Positions 52,668 through 61,422 of a stretch of DNA of 64,000 bases are shown one piece after another. Source of the DNA: Mesorhizobium_K quangtriensis (GTDB lineage: Bacteria > Pseudomonadota > Alphaproteobacteria > Rhizobiales > Rhizobiaceae); contig NZ_JBEBMF010000002.1 in NCBI RefSeq assembly GCF_040081925.1, positions 1,302,001 through 1,366,000 of the forward strand. The letters are read 5' to 3'. Made by a program: the position numbers and the translations under genes. Every line of letters begins with the position of its first letter. The stretch's first letter is position 1. The notes below the pieces were generated by a model that saw nothing but the letters and a program-made list of their open reading frames with translations, was not told where the DNA came from and did no database searches.

Positions 52668-52747
52668 GTACGGGTTCTCCAGATTACGGTCAGGCCGGCA
52701 AAGCGAGCGCCGGCCCGGCCATCGCAGTGGCCAGCCGCCTGACGCCT

Positions 52748-52951
52748 CTACTTGAACGCCACGCCAGTCTGGCAACCGAGCTTCCTGAATACGATGGCGG
52801 CGGGGCAAAACCCGGTGATGGAGGACTGTATCAGGTTCAGGCCAACGAAAGCAGTGAGCAGCAGCCAGTAAGGCGACACATAGTGTGCGAGCGCCAGCGA
52901 GATCAGGACCATGGAACCGGCAAACATCAGTACCGCGCGATCGATCGTCAT
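52748..52951 (-). CDS. DUF2892 small membrane protein
   Basis: This 67-residue protein has two helices (VLMFAGSMVLISLALAHY and LLLTAFVGLNLIQSSITG) and the C-terminal motif GFCPAAIVFRKLGCQ, diagnostic of DUF2892, a family often fused or adjacent to rhodanese and sulfide-handling genes. AAGGAGAAG precedes the ATG at 52951. It sits between the SQR-like and adaptor genes. Its two cysteines could take part in sulfur handling, but that is inference. Confidence 0.85.
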   Translation of the reverse strand: MTIDRAVLMFAGSMVLISLALAHYVSPYWLLLTAFVGLNLIQSSITGFCPAAIVFRKLGCQTGVAFK

Positions 52952-52980
52952 TGTACTTCTCCTTGTTGTGGGCAAGCCGG

Positions 52981-54273
52981 CTACTCGGCCGGCTCGATAT
53001 GGATGTCCTTGAGTTTCTTGATGCCCAGCACATCAAGGGCGAGGCTCTCGTAGAAGGTCTCCGCCTTGCCCTGGCGCACCTTGTGCAGGAAGTACTTCTC
53101 GAAGCCGACCTTTGCGGCGTGCACCCATTTGCCTTGCGATGACCAGTTGACGTTACGAGGCGGGATTTGAGGCTGGGCCACGAAAGCGATGCCCTCATCG
53201 CCAAAATCCGCCAGGCAAACGGCATTCCAGCTTGCCACGGCCTCGGGCTGCTCGCCCTTGAGTAGGGAAGCGATGTTGTTTGCCGTGGCCGTGACCATCG
53301 ATTCGATCATGAAGCCGGTTTTAGGCACGCCGACCGGAAGTGGCGTCTTGCCGACCGGGGGAATGGCCACGCACACGCCGATCGCAAATATGTTCTGAAA
53401 GGCCGGATTGCGCTGATACTTGTCGATGACGATGAACCCCCTAGGGTTCGTGAGCCCTTCGATCCCGGCCACGGAGGGTACGCCACGGAACGCCGGCAAC
53501 ATCATCGAATAGGCGAATGGCAACTCATGGCTGGCCTTGACAGAGCCGTCTTCCGCGACCTCCTCGGCAAACATCCTGCCCTGCTCCACCTTCGTCACGC
53601 GGGCATTTGTGATCCACTTGATGTGGCGCTCACGCATGGCGCTCTCGAGAAGCCCCTTGGTGTCGCCGACCCCGTCCAGGCCGAGATGGCCGATATAGGG
53701 TTCGGGCGTCACGAAGGTGATCGGCACCCGGTCACGCTTCTTCGAGCGCCGCAGCGCGGTGTCGAGGATGAAAGCGAACTCATAGGCGGGGCCATAGCAC
53801 GAGGCACCCTGCACGGCTCCGACCACGATCGGACCGGGCTTCTTCAGCAAAGCGTCGAAATCGGCCTGCGCCAACAGGGCGTGCTCGATATGGCAGATGG
53901 ACTGAGTGAAGCCATCAGGTCCTAGCCCGGGCACCTCGTCGAAGGCGAGATCCGGTCCGGTGGCGATGATGAGATAGTCGTAGTTCAGGAATGAACCGTC
54001 ATTGAGCTCAATGCGGTTCTCTTTGGGCAGCACCCGCCGGGCACCTTCAGGCCGAAGCGCGATGCCGCGTCTTTCCAGCACTGCGGACAGGTCGACTGTG
54101 ATGTCCTCGCGCTTCCTCCAGCCTACCGCTACCCAGGGGTTCGACGGGACGAAGGAATAGCTCGTCCCAAGATTGACGACCGTCAGCCTGTCTTCGCGGC
54201 TAAGTCGCTGCTTCATCTCGTAGGCCATGATGGTACCACCGAGGCCGGCACCCAGAACGATGATGTCCGACAT
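52981..54273 (-). CDS. Sulfide:quinone oxidoreductase-like flavoprotein
   Basis: This 430-residue FAD protein of the SQR/FCSD family oxidises sulfide to polysulfide with quinone as acceptor. FAD motifs are IIVLGAGLGGTIMAYEM at the start and NYDYLIIATGPDLAF. Cys127, Cys159 (QGASCYGP) and Cys301 (AIGVCVAI) are candidates for the redox cysteines. GGAGGA precedes the ATG at 54273. It heads a four-gene operon with DUF2892 and the RND pump and is divergent from a BigR/SqrR-type regulator, which supports a role in sulfide detoxification. No persulfide dioxygenase gene is nearby. Confidence 0.86.
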   Translation of the reverse strand: MSDIIVLGAGLGGTIMAYEMKQRLSREDRLTVVNLGTSYSFVPSNPWVAVGWRKREDITVDLSAVLERRGIALRPEGARRVLPKENRIELNDGSFLNYDYLIIATGPDLAFDEVPGLGPDGFTQSICHIEHALLAQADFDALLKKPGPIVVGAVQGASCYGPAYEFAFILDTALRRSKKRDRVPITFVTPEPYIGHLGLDGVGDTKGLLESAMRERHIKWITNARVTKVEQGRMFAEEVAEDGSVKASHELPFAYSMMLPAFRGVPSVAGIEGLTNPRGFIVIDKYQRNPAFQNIFAIGVCVAIPPVGKTPLPVGVPKTGFMIESMVTATANNIASLLKGEQPEAVASWNAVCLADFGDEGIAFVAQPQIPPRNVNWSSQGKWVHAAKVGFEKYFLHKVRQGKAETFYESLALDVLGIKKLKDIHIEPAE

Positions 54274-54374
54274 GCTGTTTTCCTCCGCTAGAGTTCCAAG
54301 TAAAAGCTCTTTCGGCGTCGCGGCCTTGATCTCGCTCAATACGTGCCGCCCGTCGCTCATCTCCCTTGCAATTA

Positions 54375-54409
54375 ACATTCAAAGATTGTAAATTCAAGAA
54401 AATGAATGT
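54375..54409. promoter_or_regulatory. candidate operator of the ArsR regulator
   Basis: ACATTCA (54375-54381) and TGAATGT (54403-54409) are perfect 7-bp arms 21 nt apart in an AT-rich stretch. They overlap the regulator's start codon and lie upstream of the SQR-like gene, so one site could control both directions. Confidence 0.45.
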
Positions 54410-54701
54410 AAAAGAAATGATCCCAGCCTCTGGTATGGCAGCCGAGCTACTCCGAAGCCTCGCACATCAGAAGCGGCTGCTAGTCCTCTGCGCTCTAGGT
54501 AGCGACGAAAAGTCGGTCGCCCAGTTGCGCCACGAACTCGACATCGAGCAAGTACCGATGTCGCAGCAACTCATGCGGTTGCGTGCCGACGGTTTGGTCG
54601 AGGCGCGTCGCGAGGGCACCACCATTTTCTATCGGGTCACGCGGCCTGAGGTGCTGAAGGTCGTTGAAGCTCTGCACGCCGCATTCTGCCCGCCAAAATG
54701 A
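54402..54701 (+). CDS. BigR/SqrR-type ArsR regulator
   Basis: This 99-residue winged-helix repressor has its recognition helix region at about residues 40-75 (VAQLRHELDIEQVPMSQQLM, then LRADGLVEARREG). Cys30 (LVLCALG) and Cys96 (AAFCPPK) are spaced 66 residues apart, exactly as Cys42/Cys108 in BigR and Cys41/Cys107 in SqrR, where they form a tetrasulfide bridge in response to persulfide. The divergent SQR-like operon fits this. The ATG at 54402 is preferred to a TTG at 54366, although its ribosome binding site is weak. Confidence 0.88.
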   Translation: MNVKEMIPASGMAAELLRSLAHQKRLLVLCALGSDEKSVAQLRHELDIEQVPMSQQLMRLRADGLVEARREGTTIFYRVTRPEVLKVVEALHAAFCPPK

Positions 54702-55030
54702 AGGCGCGCGCTGCGCGGCTAAGCGAACGTCGACCCGGCTAGCACCTTGGTTGAAGGCCGGGCGGATTCGAGATCCGGTGCTTAATCACTCGACCGATTT
54801 CGATATGCGCAGCGGCCATTTTCAACGCGGTGTAATGTCTGCATTCAGGTAACGCCAAGTCTGTCGGTCGTGATGGAAATGGGGGCGCAAAGCTGACGGC
54901 CGCTCTCGGTCCCACGCCATGGTTAACCTGAAGCGCGCCTCTGCGGAGCTTTGAAGGTGGGAATGAAAATGGGGACGAAAAGCTAAGTAAGAAAAAGTAT
55001 CAATATTTTAACATGTTTGTTTAGAAGGAT
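54702..55030. other. gene-free spacer before tRNA-Ser
   Basis: No gene is seen in these 329 bases. Two imperfect copies of a 20- to 25-bp motif, each with an AAATGGGG core followed by CG and AAAGCT, lie near 54875-54893 and 54965-54985. The 3' end of the tRNA faces this spacer, the usual side for integration of mobile elements. Confidence 0.5.
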
Positions 55031-55120
55031 TGGCGGAGAAGGAGGGATTCGAACCCCCGATACCCTTGCGAGTATGCCGCATTTCGAGTGCGGTGCTTTC
55101 AACCACTCAGCCACTTCTCC
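55031..55120 (-). tRNA. tRNA-Ser(CGA)
   Basis: On the minus strand the acceptor GGAGAAG pairs with CTTCTCC, followed by G and an encoded CCA. The anticodon stem CCGCA/TGCGG holds the loop CTCGAAA with anticodon CGA. A long variable arm (class II) and the T-loop GTTCGAATC confirm serine tRNA. Length is 90 nt with CCA. Confidence 0.96.
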
Positions 55121-55392
55121 GCAGCGTGGTCGGCCATTCGGCGCGCGGCACTAGATAACGGCGCGTCTTCCCGGTTACAAGGCCATTTTACGTTGGAGCG
55201 TGCTTTGTTGTCGCCAGGCCGGAAATGCCCGCTTTGCCTTGACTCGGCTGCCTGCTTCGTCTAGGGACAGCGCGCATCCGGCGTGGGGCCTCCCCGCGCC
55301 GATGATGTTTTATGAACCCGCAGACTGACAAAAAGACGGCCGGATCGCTTCCGAGCATCCAAAAAGGCCGACCGAACAGTGAAAGGCAAAAA

Positions 55393-56082
55393 ATGTTCGC
55401 AGTCATCAAAACGGGCGGCAAGCAGTATCGCGTTGTCGCCAATGACGTGTTGAAGATCGAGAAGATCGCCGGCGAAGTCGGCGACATCGTGGAAATCGGC
55501 TATGTGCTCGCCCACGGCGAGGGTGATGCCGTGACCATCGGCGATCCCTTCGTGGACGGCGCTTCGGTAACGGCGGAAGTCGTGGCCCAGGGCCGCGCCG
55601 CCACTGTCATCGCATTCAAGAAGCGTCGTCGCCAGAATTCGAAGCGCCGCCGCGGCCACCGCCAGTACGAGACGACGGTGCGCATCGACGAGATCCTGCT
55701 CGGCGGAGCCAAGCCTGCGAAGAAGGCGGCGGCCAAGAAGGAGAAGGTCGCCGAGACAGCGCCGGCAGCACTCGCCGACGTCGCGCCTAAGGCGAAGCCC
55801 GCCAAGGCAAAGGCTGCGAAGGCCGAGATCGTGGACGACATCTCGCTGATCAGCGGCGTCGGCCCGGTCCTCAAGGAAAAGCTTACGGAAGCCGGCTACG
55901 CCACGCTGACGTCCATCTCCAAGCTGAAGAAGGCAGAGATCGCCAAGCTCGACGAGGAGCTGTCGCTCGGCGGCCGCATCGAGCGCGAGGAGTGGGTGGC
56001 GCAGGCCAAGGAACTTCTTGCAGGCAAGCCACCGCGCGCGCAGATCGATAAAGATGCTGCAGCCGCCAAGGAATCAGAGTAA
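55393..56082 (+). CDS. rplU: 50S ribosomal protein L21 with C-terminal extension
   Basis: This 229-residue protein has a normal L21 core at residues 1-105 (MFAVIKTGGKQYRV, then KKRRRQNSKRRRGHRQ). A Lys/Ala-rich linker follows, and then an extra domain, about residues 165-229, with a helix-hairpin-helix-like motif (ISGVGPVLKEKLTEAGY). Standard bacterial L21 is about 103 residues; long forms with this tail occur in Rhizobiales. The ATG at 55393 is the true core start, while the frame start at 55312 adds unrelated residues. It leads the rplU-rpmA pair; the 270-bp region before it holds no other gene. Confidence 0.95.
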   Translation: MFAVIKTGGKQYRVVANDVLKIEKIAGEVGDIVEIGYVLAHGEGDAVTIGDPFVDGASVTAEVVAQGRAATVIAFKKRRRQNSKRRRGHRQYETTVRIDEILLGGAKPAKKAAAKKEKVAETAPAALADVAPKAKPAKAKAAKAEIVDDISLISGVGPVLKEKLTEAGYATLTSISKLKKAEIAKLDEELSLGGRIEREEWVAQAKELLAGKPPRAQIDKDAAAAKESE

Positions 56083-56108
56083 GAATAGCGACTTAAGGAG
56101 ATAGACCC

Positions 56109-56378
<270 letters not shown>

Positions 56379-56449
56379 CCGGTTCCGCACCAAAACACCG
56401 GCGCCCCATCTCGGGAACCGGTGTCTGGCAGAGCCCAGAAAATGGATCA

Positions 56450-56478
56450 GGGGAGATGGGTCGCCATCTCCCCTTTTT
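56450..56478 (+). terminator. Rho-independent terminator after rpmA
   Basis: GGGGAGATGG and CCATCTCCCC form a perfect 10-bp stem with a 4-nt loop followed by T5. Confidence 0.93.
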
Positions 56479-56501
56479 CTTTGCGCTCTGGAGGGACTGC
56501 G

Positions 56502-57083
56502 ATGATTGCCGACAAGGATGACAGCGAGGACGAAAGTCCGTTCATAGACCGGCCGGTTCTGGTGACGAAGCGGCTGATCATGCGGGCGCCGCGGGAAGGG
56601 GACATTCCCGCGCTGGTCCGGCTTGCCGACAATCTGCACGTTGCCCAGATGCTCGCCCGCATGCCGCATCCCTACGGGGAAGCGGAAGCGCGCAGCTTCG
56701 TCGCGATGGCCGGGCACAAGCGTCCCGGCGTAAGCTATGCGCTGACGCTCGCCGGAACGGGCACGTTCATCGGGTGCGCCGGGCTCAACGTGAAGGATCG
56801 CGGGCTGGAGCTTGGCTACTGGGTCGGCGAACCATACTGGAAGCGTGGCTTCGCCACCGAAGCGGCGCATGCGCTTGTCGATCTGGCGTTTCGCGAAACC
56901 CGCATCCACGTGCTCAACGTGTCGGTACGCGTCATCAACCCGGCGTCACGGCGCGTCATCCACAAATGCGGCTTCCAGTATGCCGGACAGGGGATGATGA
57001 ACTCGCTCGCGGCCGGCCAAGTGCCGATCGAGCGCTATCGTCTCGACCGTCGCACCTGGGAGAGCCTAAGGAACTGGGCATGA
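56502..57083 (+). CDS. GNAT-family N-acetyltransferase (RimJ-like)
   Basis: This 193-residue acetyltransferase is of the RimJ/RimL group. Motifs are TKRLIMRAPREGDIPAL, LELGYWVGEPYWKRGFATEA for acetyl-CoA binding and VRVINPASRRVIHKCGFQ. The substrate may be a protein N-terminus or a small molecule. The ATG at 56502 has GGAGGGA upstream; the frame start at 56421 would run through the terminator. Its place between rpmA and obgE is the usual order in Rhizobiales. Confidence 0.87.
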   Translation: MIADKDDSEDESPFIDRPVLVTKRLIMRAPREGDIPALVRLADNLHVAQMLARMPHPYGEAEARSFVAMAGHKRPGVSYALTLAGTGTFIGCAGLNVKDRGLELGYWVGEPYWKRGFATEAAHALVDLAFRETRIHVLNVSVRVINPASRRVIHKCGFQYAGQGMMNSLAAGQVPIERYRLDRRTWESLRNWA

Positions 57084-57203
57084 TGGACGGCTGGTCGATG
57101 GATTGGGCCGCATGGCAAAGGCACGAGGCGACCCCTCGCGCCCGCCCATCCTTTGCGTTACAGCAGGGCCGCGAAAAGTGAGAACCACGGTGGTGTCGGG
57201 CGC

Positions 57204-58223
57204 ATGAAATTCCTCGACCAGGCAAAGGTCTATATCCGTTCCGGCGACGGTGGCGCCGGCTCGGTGTCGTTCCGGCGCGAGAAATTCATCGAGTTTGGCG
57301 GCCCCGATGGCGGCGATGGTGGCCGCGGCGGCGACGTTTGGGTCGAGGCGGTCGAAGGGCTGAACACGCTGATCGACTATCGCTACCAGCAGCACTTCAA
57401 GGCAAAGACCGGCATGCACGGCATGGGCCGCAACATGACGGGCGGCAAAGGCGCGGATGTGACGCTGAAGGTGCCGGTCGGCACCCAGGTCTACGAGGAA
57501 GACAACGAGACGCTGATGTGCGACCTGACCGTGGTCGGCCAGCGCTATCGCCTCGCCGCCGGCGGCAATGGCGGCTTCGGCAACCAGCATTTCAAGTCCT
57601 CCACCAATCGCGCCCCGCGCCGCGCCAACCCCGGTCTGCCGGGCGAGGAATTGACGATCTGGCTGCGGCTGAAGCTGATTGCCGACGCGGGACTGGTCGG
57701 ACTGCCCAACGCCGGCAAGTCGACCTTCCTCGCCACCGTCACGGCTGCCAAGCCGAAGATCGCAGACTATCCCTTCACGACGCTCCATCCCGGCCTCGGC
57801 GTTGCTCGCATCGACGCGCGCGAATTCGTGCTGGCCGACATTCCCGGTCTGATCGAGGGCGCGCATGAGGGCGTGGGTATCGGTGATCGTTTCCTCGGTC
57901 ACGTCGAGCGGACGCGCGTGTTGCTGCATCTTGTCTCCGCGCGCGAGGAAAGCCCTGGCAAGGCCTACAAGACGGTGCGCCGTGAGCTCGAAGCCTATGG
58001 GCACGGTATTACCGACAAGCCCCAGATCGTCGCGCTGTCGCAGGCCGACACCCTCGACGCGGACGAGCGCAAGAAAAAGCTGGCTTCGCTGAAGCGCGCT
58101 GCCGGGAGGACGCCGATCCTGCTGTCGGCCGCTACCGGCGAAGGCGTGCAGGCTGCGTTGCGCGCGCTCATGAGCGAGATCGAGGCGGCGCGGGAAGCCG
58201 AAGGGACGCAGGTCACGCAATGA
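57204..58223 (+). CDS. obgE: Obg GTPase
   Basis: This 339-residue ribosome-associated GTPase has the glycine-rich Obg fold (residues 1-158, GGDGGRGGDVWVE) and a G domain with G1 GLPNAGKST, G2 in DYPFTTLHP, G3 DIPGLIEG and G4-like ALSQADT. The last differs from the usual NKxD but is common in alphaproteobacteria. Obg acts in late 50S assembly and stress control. The ATG at 57204 (MKFLDQAKVYIRSG) is canonical. Its stop overlaps the proB start by four bases. Confidence 0.96.
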   Translation: MKFLDQAKVYIRSGDGGAGSVSFRREKFIEFGGPDGGDGGRGGDVWVEAVEGLNTLIDYRYQQHFKAKTGMHGMGRNMTGGKGADVTLKVPVGTQVYEEDNETLMCDLTVVGQRYRLAAGGNGGFGNQHFKSSTNRAPRRANPGLPGEELTIWLRLKLIADAGLVGLPNAGKSTFLATVTAAKPKIADYPFTTLHPGLGVARIDAREFVLADIPGLIEGAHEGVGIGDRFLGHVERTRVLLHLVSAREESPGKAYKTVRRELEAYGHGITDKPQIVALSQADTLDADERKKKLASLKRAAGRTPILLSAATGEGVQAALRALMSEIEAAREAEGTQVTQ

Positions 58224-59374
58224 ACGCGCTCCGCAAATACAAGCGCATCACCGTCAAGATCGGCTCCGCACTGCTGGTCGACCGGGCGACTGGACTGAAA
58301 CGCGAATGGCTGGCGTCGCTGGTAGATGACGTTGCCGCGCTCAACGCGGCCGGTACGGAGGTTCTGGTAGTCTCATCAGGCGCCATCGCGCTTGGACGAA
58401 CCATTCTTGGCCTTGGCCGCCGCGCGCTGAAGTTGGAGGAAAGCCAGGCGGCTGCCGCTGTCGGCCAGATCGCGCTTGCCAGCGCATGGTCAGAAGAACT
58501 CAATCGCGCCGGCCTGAAGTCCGGCCAGATCCTGCTTACGCTGGGCGATACGGAGGAGCGCCGCCGCTACCTCAACGCACGCGCGACCATCGGCACTCTT
58601 CTCAAGATGAGGGCGGTGCCGATCATCAACGAGAACGACACGGTCGCGACGACCGAAATCCGCTATGGCGACAACGATCGCCTCGCTGCTCGCGTCGCAA
58701 CCATGATGGGCGGCGATCTTCTGGTGCTGCTGTCCGATATCGACGGGCTCTACACCGCGCCGCCGCAGATCGACCCGGATGCGAAATTCCTGCCGATGGT
58801 GGAACGTATCACGCCCGAGATCGAGGCCATGGCGGGAGCGGCGGCTTCCGAGCTTTCGCGCGGCGGCATGCGTACGAAGCTGGACGCCGGCAAGATCGCC
58901 ACTACGGCGGGAACTGCGATGATCATAACGTCGGGCGCGCGGCAGAATCCGCTGTCGGCCATCGAACGGGGAGAGCGCTTTACCCTGTTCAAGCCGAGCC
59001 GGGCGCCAGTGAAAGGCTACAAGACGTGGATTGCTGGCCAGCTCGAACCGGCCGGGCGGCTAACGGTCGATGCCGGCGCGGTGCGCGCGCTCATGTCGGG
59101 CAAGTCGCTGCTGCCGGCTGGCGTGAAACTTGTCAGCGGACATTTTTCGCGCGGCGATACAGTTGCGGTCCTGTCGCCAGAAGGGCGCGAGATTGCGCGC
59201 GGCCTTGTGGCCTATGACGCGGCGGATGCGATCAGGATCGCCGGGCTGAAGACCGACGAGATCGAGACCGTGCTCGGCCACCAGGCGCGCTCGGCGATGG
59301 TTCATCGAGACGATCTCGTGGTAAGCGGCACGCACGAAGTGTCCGAGGACGAAGCCGCACGGGTGAAAGGATAG
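58220..59374 (+). CDS. proB: Glutamate 5-kinase
   Basis: This 384-residue enzyme phosphorylates glutamate, the first step of proline synthesis. The kinase domain has VKIGSALLVD, VSSGAIALG and INENDTVATTEIRYGDND, and SDIDGLYTAPP. A C-terminal PUA domain starts near residue 280 (GRLTVDAGAVRALMSGKSLLPAG). Overlap with obgE and the 3-nt gap to proA show an operon. Proline feedback control is expected for the family. Confidence 0.97.
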   Translation: MNALRKYKRITVKIGSALLVDRATGLKREWLASLVDDVAALNAAGTEVLVVSSGAIALGRTILGLGRRALKLEESQAAAAVGQIALASAWSEELNRAGLKSGQILLTLGDTEERRRYLNARATIGTLLKMRAVPIINENDTVATTEIRYGDNDRLAARVATMMGGDLLVLLSDIDGLYTAPPQIDPDAKFLPMVERITPEIEAMAGAAASELSRGGMRTKLDAGKIATTAGTAMIITSGARQNPLSAIERGERFTLFKPSRAPVKGYKTWIAGQLEPAGRLTVDAGAVRALMSGKSLLPAGVKLVSGHFSRGDTVAVLSPEGREIARGLVAYDAADAIRIAGLKTDEIETVLGHQARSAMVHRDDLVVSGTHEVSEDEAARVKG

Positions 59375-59377
59375 GCC

Positions 59378-60664
59378 ATGCTGAAGACGCATGAACAGTC
59401 GGGAACCGATACCGCCGCGTTGATGGCCGATATCGGCCGCCGCGCCCGGGCAGCCGCGCGACCGCTCGCCATTGCCTCGACCGCTGCCAAGAACGCAGCG
59501 CTTGCCGCCATGGCGGAGGCCATCCTGCGTAACGAAGCCGCGATCATCGAGGCCAACGCAATCGACGTCGCTAATGGCGAGGAAGCGAAACTATCGCCGG
59601 CCATGATGGACCGACTGAAGCTCGATCCAAAGCGCGTAGTCGCAATGGCGCAGGGCATCCGCGAGATCGCAGAGCTCAAGGATCCCGTCGGCGAGGTCAT
59701 CGCCGCGTGGGACCGTCCGAACGGCCTGCAGATCGAGCGCGTGCGCACGCCGCTCGGCGTGATCGGCGTCATTTATGAGAGCCGGCCAAACGTCACTGCG
59801 GATGCCGGTGCGCTCTGTCTCAAGGCAGGCAATCCGGTCATCCTGCGGGGCGGTTCGGACTCGCTCAACTCTTCCGCTGCGATCCATGCCTGCCTCGTGG
59901 AAGGGCTGAAAGCGGCCGGGCTGCCCGAGGACGCCATCCAACTCGTGCCGGTGACGGATCGTGCCGCCGTCGGCGAGATGCTCGCCGGTCTTGGCGGCAA
60001 TCTCGACGTCATCATTCCGCGCGGGGGCAAGAGCCTCGTGGCGCGTGTGCAGGCGGAAGCGCGCGTGCCGGTTTTCGCGCATCTGGAGGGCATCTGCCAT
60101 CTCTACATCGACCGTTCGGCCGATCTCGACATGGCGGTGAAGATCGCCGTCAATGCCAAGATGCGGCGGACTGGCATCTGCGGCTCCGCCGAGACGCTGC
60201 TTGTTGACCGCGCAGTCGCAGCGACGCATCTCGTCCCGGTGCTTGAGGCGCTCGGCAAGGCCGGCTGCGAAATCCGGGGCACGGAAGAAGTGCGCGCCGT
60301 ATTCGCGAAGGCAAAGCCGGCGACCGAAGAGGACTGGCGCACCGAATATCTGGACGCGATCATTTCGGTGAAGCTGGTAGATGGCGTCGGCGAGGCGATC
60401 GAGCAAATCGAGACTTGGTCTTCGCATCACACCGAGGGCATCGTGGCTGAAGATGCGGCTGCGGTGGAGCGCTTTTTCAACGAAATCGATTCCGCCATCC
60501 TGTTGCACAATGCCTCGACGCAGTTCGCCGACGGCGGCGAGTTCGGCATGGGCGCAGAGATTGGCATCGCCACGGGCAAGATGCATGCGCGAGGGCCGGT
60601 AGGCGTCGAGCAACTCACCTCCTTCAAGTACCGCGTGCGCGGATCGGGTCAGGTGCGTCCGTGA
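59378..60664 (+). CDS. proA: Glutamate-5-semialdehyde dehydrogenase
   Basis: This 428-residue NADPH-dependent enzyme reduces glutamyl phosphate to the semialdehyde in proline synthesis. The catalytic Cys lies in RTGICGSAETLL, the nucleotide region is VILRGGSDSLNSSAAI and the C-terminal EFGMGAEIGIATGKMHARGPVG is a family signature. It follows proB by 3 nt. Length and all active-site regions look complete. Confidence 0.97.
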   Translation: MLKTHEQSGTDTAALMADIGRRARAAARPLAIASTAAKNAALAAMAEAILRNEAAIIEANAIDVANGEEAKLSPAMMDRLKLDPKRVVAMAQGIREIAELKDPVGEVIAAWDRPNGLQIERVRTPLGVIGVIYESRPNVTADAGALCLKAGNPVILRGGSDSLNSSAAIHACLVEGLKAAGLPEDAIQLVPVTDRAAVGEMLAGLGGNLDVIIPRGGKSLVARVQAEARVPVFAHLEGICHLYIDRSADLDMAVKIAVNAKMRRTGICGSAETLLVDRAVAATHLVPVLEALGKAGCEIRGTEEVRAVFAKAKPATEEDWRTEYLDAIISVKLVDGVGEAIEQIETWSSHHTEGIVAEDAAAVERFFNEIDSAILLHNASTQFADGGEFGMGAEIGIATGKMHARGPVGVEQLTSFKYRVRGSGQVRP

Positions 60665-60725
60665 CGCTGCCGTTCCAGATCGCCTAGTGTCGGTGTCGTC
60701 CGCAAATTCATCCCGGTATCTGCGC

Positions 60726-61310
60726 ATGCCGCATGTCGAGAAGGGCATGCAGGTCGGGCTGTTCGGCGGTTCGTTCAATCCACCGCACGCCGGCCATGTG
60801 CATGTCGCCGAAATCGCTTTGAGGCGGCTGGCGCTCGACCAGCTCTGGTGGATCGTCACGCCTGGAAATCCGCTGAAGTCGATCAGCGAGCTTGCGCCGC
60901 TCGGCGAGCGGCTGCGCCTTTCGGAAGAGATCACCCGCAATCCGCGCATCAAGGTCACCGCCTTCGAGGCCGCGCATAAACTGCGCTATACCGCCGACAC
61001 GCTGGCGCTGGTGCGCGCAAGAAATCCCGGCGTCGATTTCGTCTGGGTGATGGGTGCGGACAATCTGCGCGACTTCCACCGCTGGCAGCGCTGGCGCGAG
61101 ATCGCGCTGACCTTTCCGATCGCCGTCATCGACCGGCCCGGAGCTACCCTTTCTTTCCTGTCATCCATGGTCGCCAAGACCTTCGACTATGCGCGCGTCG
61201 ACGAGTTTGCCGCACCACGGCTTGCCCGCATGAAGCCGCCGGCCTGGACCTTCATCCATGGACCGCGTTCCAGCCTGTCCTCGAGCGCTATCCGCGCCGC
61301 GCGCAAATAG
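60726..61310 (+). CDS. nadD: Nicotinate-nucleotide adenylyltransferase
   Basis: This 194-residue enzyme makes deamido-NAD from nicotinate mononucleotide and ATP. The nucleotidyltransferase motif GLFGGSFNPPHAGHVHVAE and the C-terminal ISxTxIR-like SSLSSSAIRAARK are present. MPHVEKGMQVG at 60726 is the usual rhizobial start; a GTG at 60687 is in frame but less likely. It follows the proline genes as in other Rhizobiales. The common next genes rsfS and rlmH are not found downstream. Confidence 0.95.
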   Translation: MPHVEKGMQVGLFGGSFNPPHAGHVHVAEIALRRLALDQLWWIVTPGNPLKSISELAPLGERLRLSEEITRNPRIKVTAFEAAHKLRYTADTLALVRARNPGVDFVWVMGADNLRDFHRWQRWREIALTFPIAVIDRPGATLSFLSSMVAKTFDYARVDEFAAPRLARMKPPAWTFIHGPRSSLSSSAIRAARK

Positions 61311-61422
61311 GAAATTTTACGAGGAAGTCCTTCGGCGTCGCCAAACCTAAAGATCGCTGACGCCAAACCTGTTTCCATGAACGCGACGGGTGCCTGAACG
61401 CCATTTGGAAAGGGCCGGACCG

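Noticed and set aside
57079..57181. Short frame of about 33 codons between the GNAT gene and obgE
   Set aside because: It overlaps the acetyltransferase end, has no ribosome binding site and no recognisable features.
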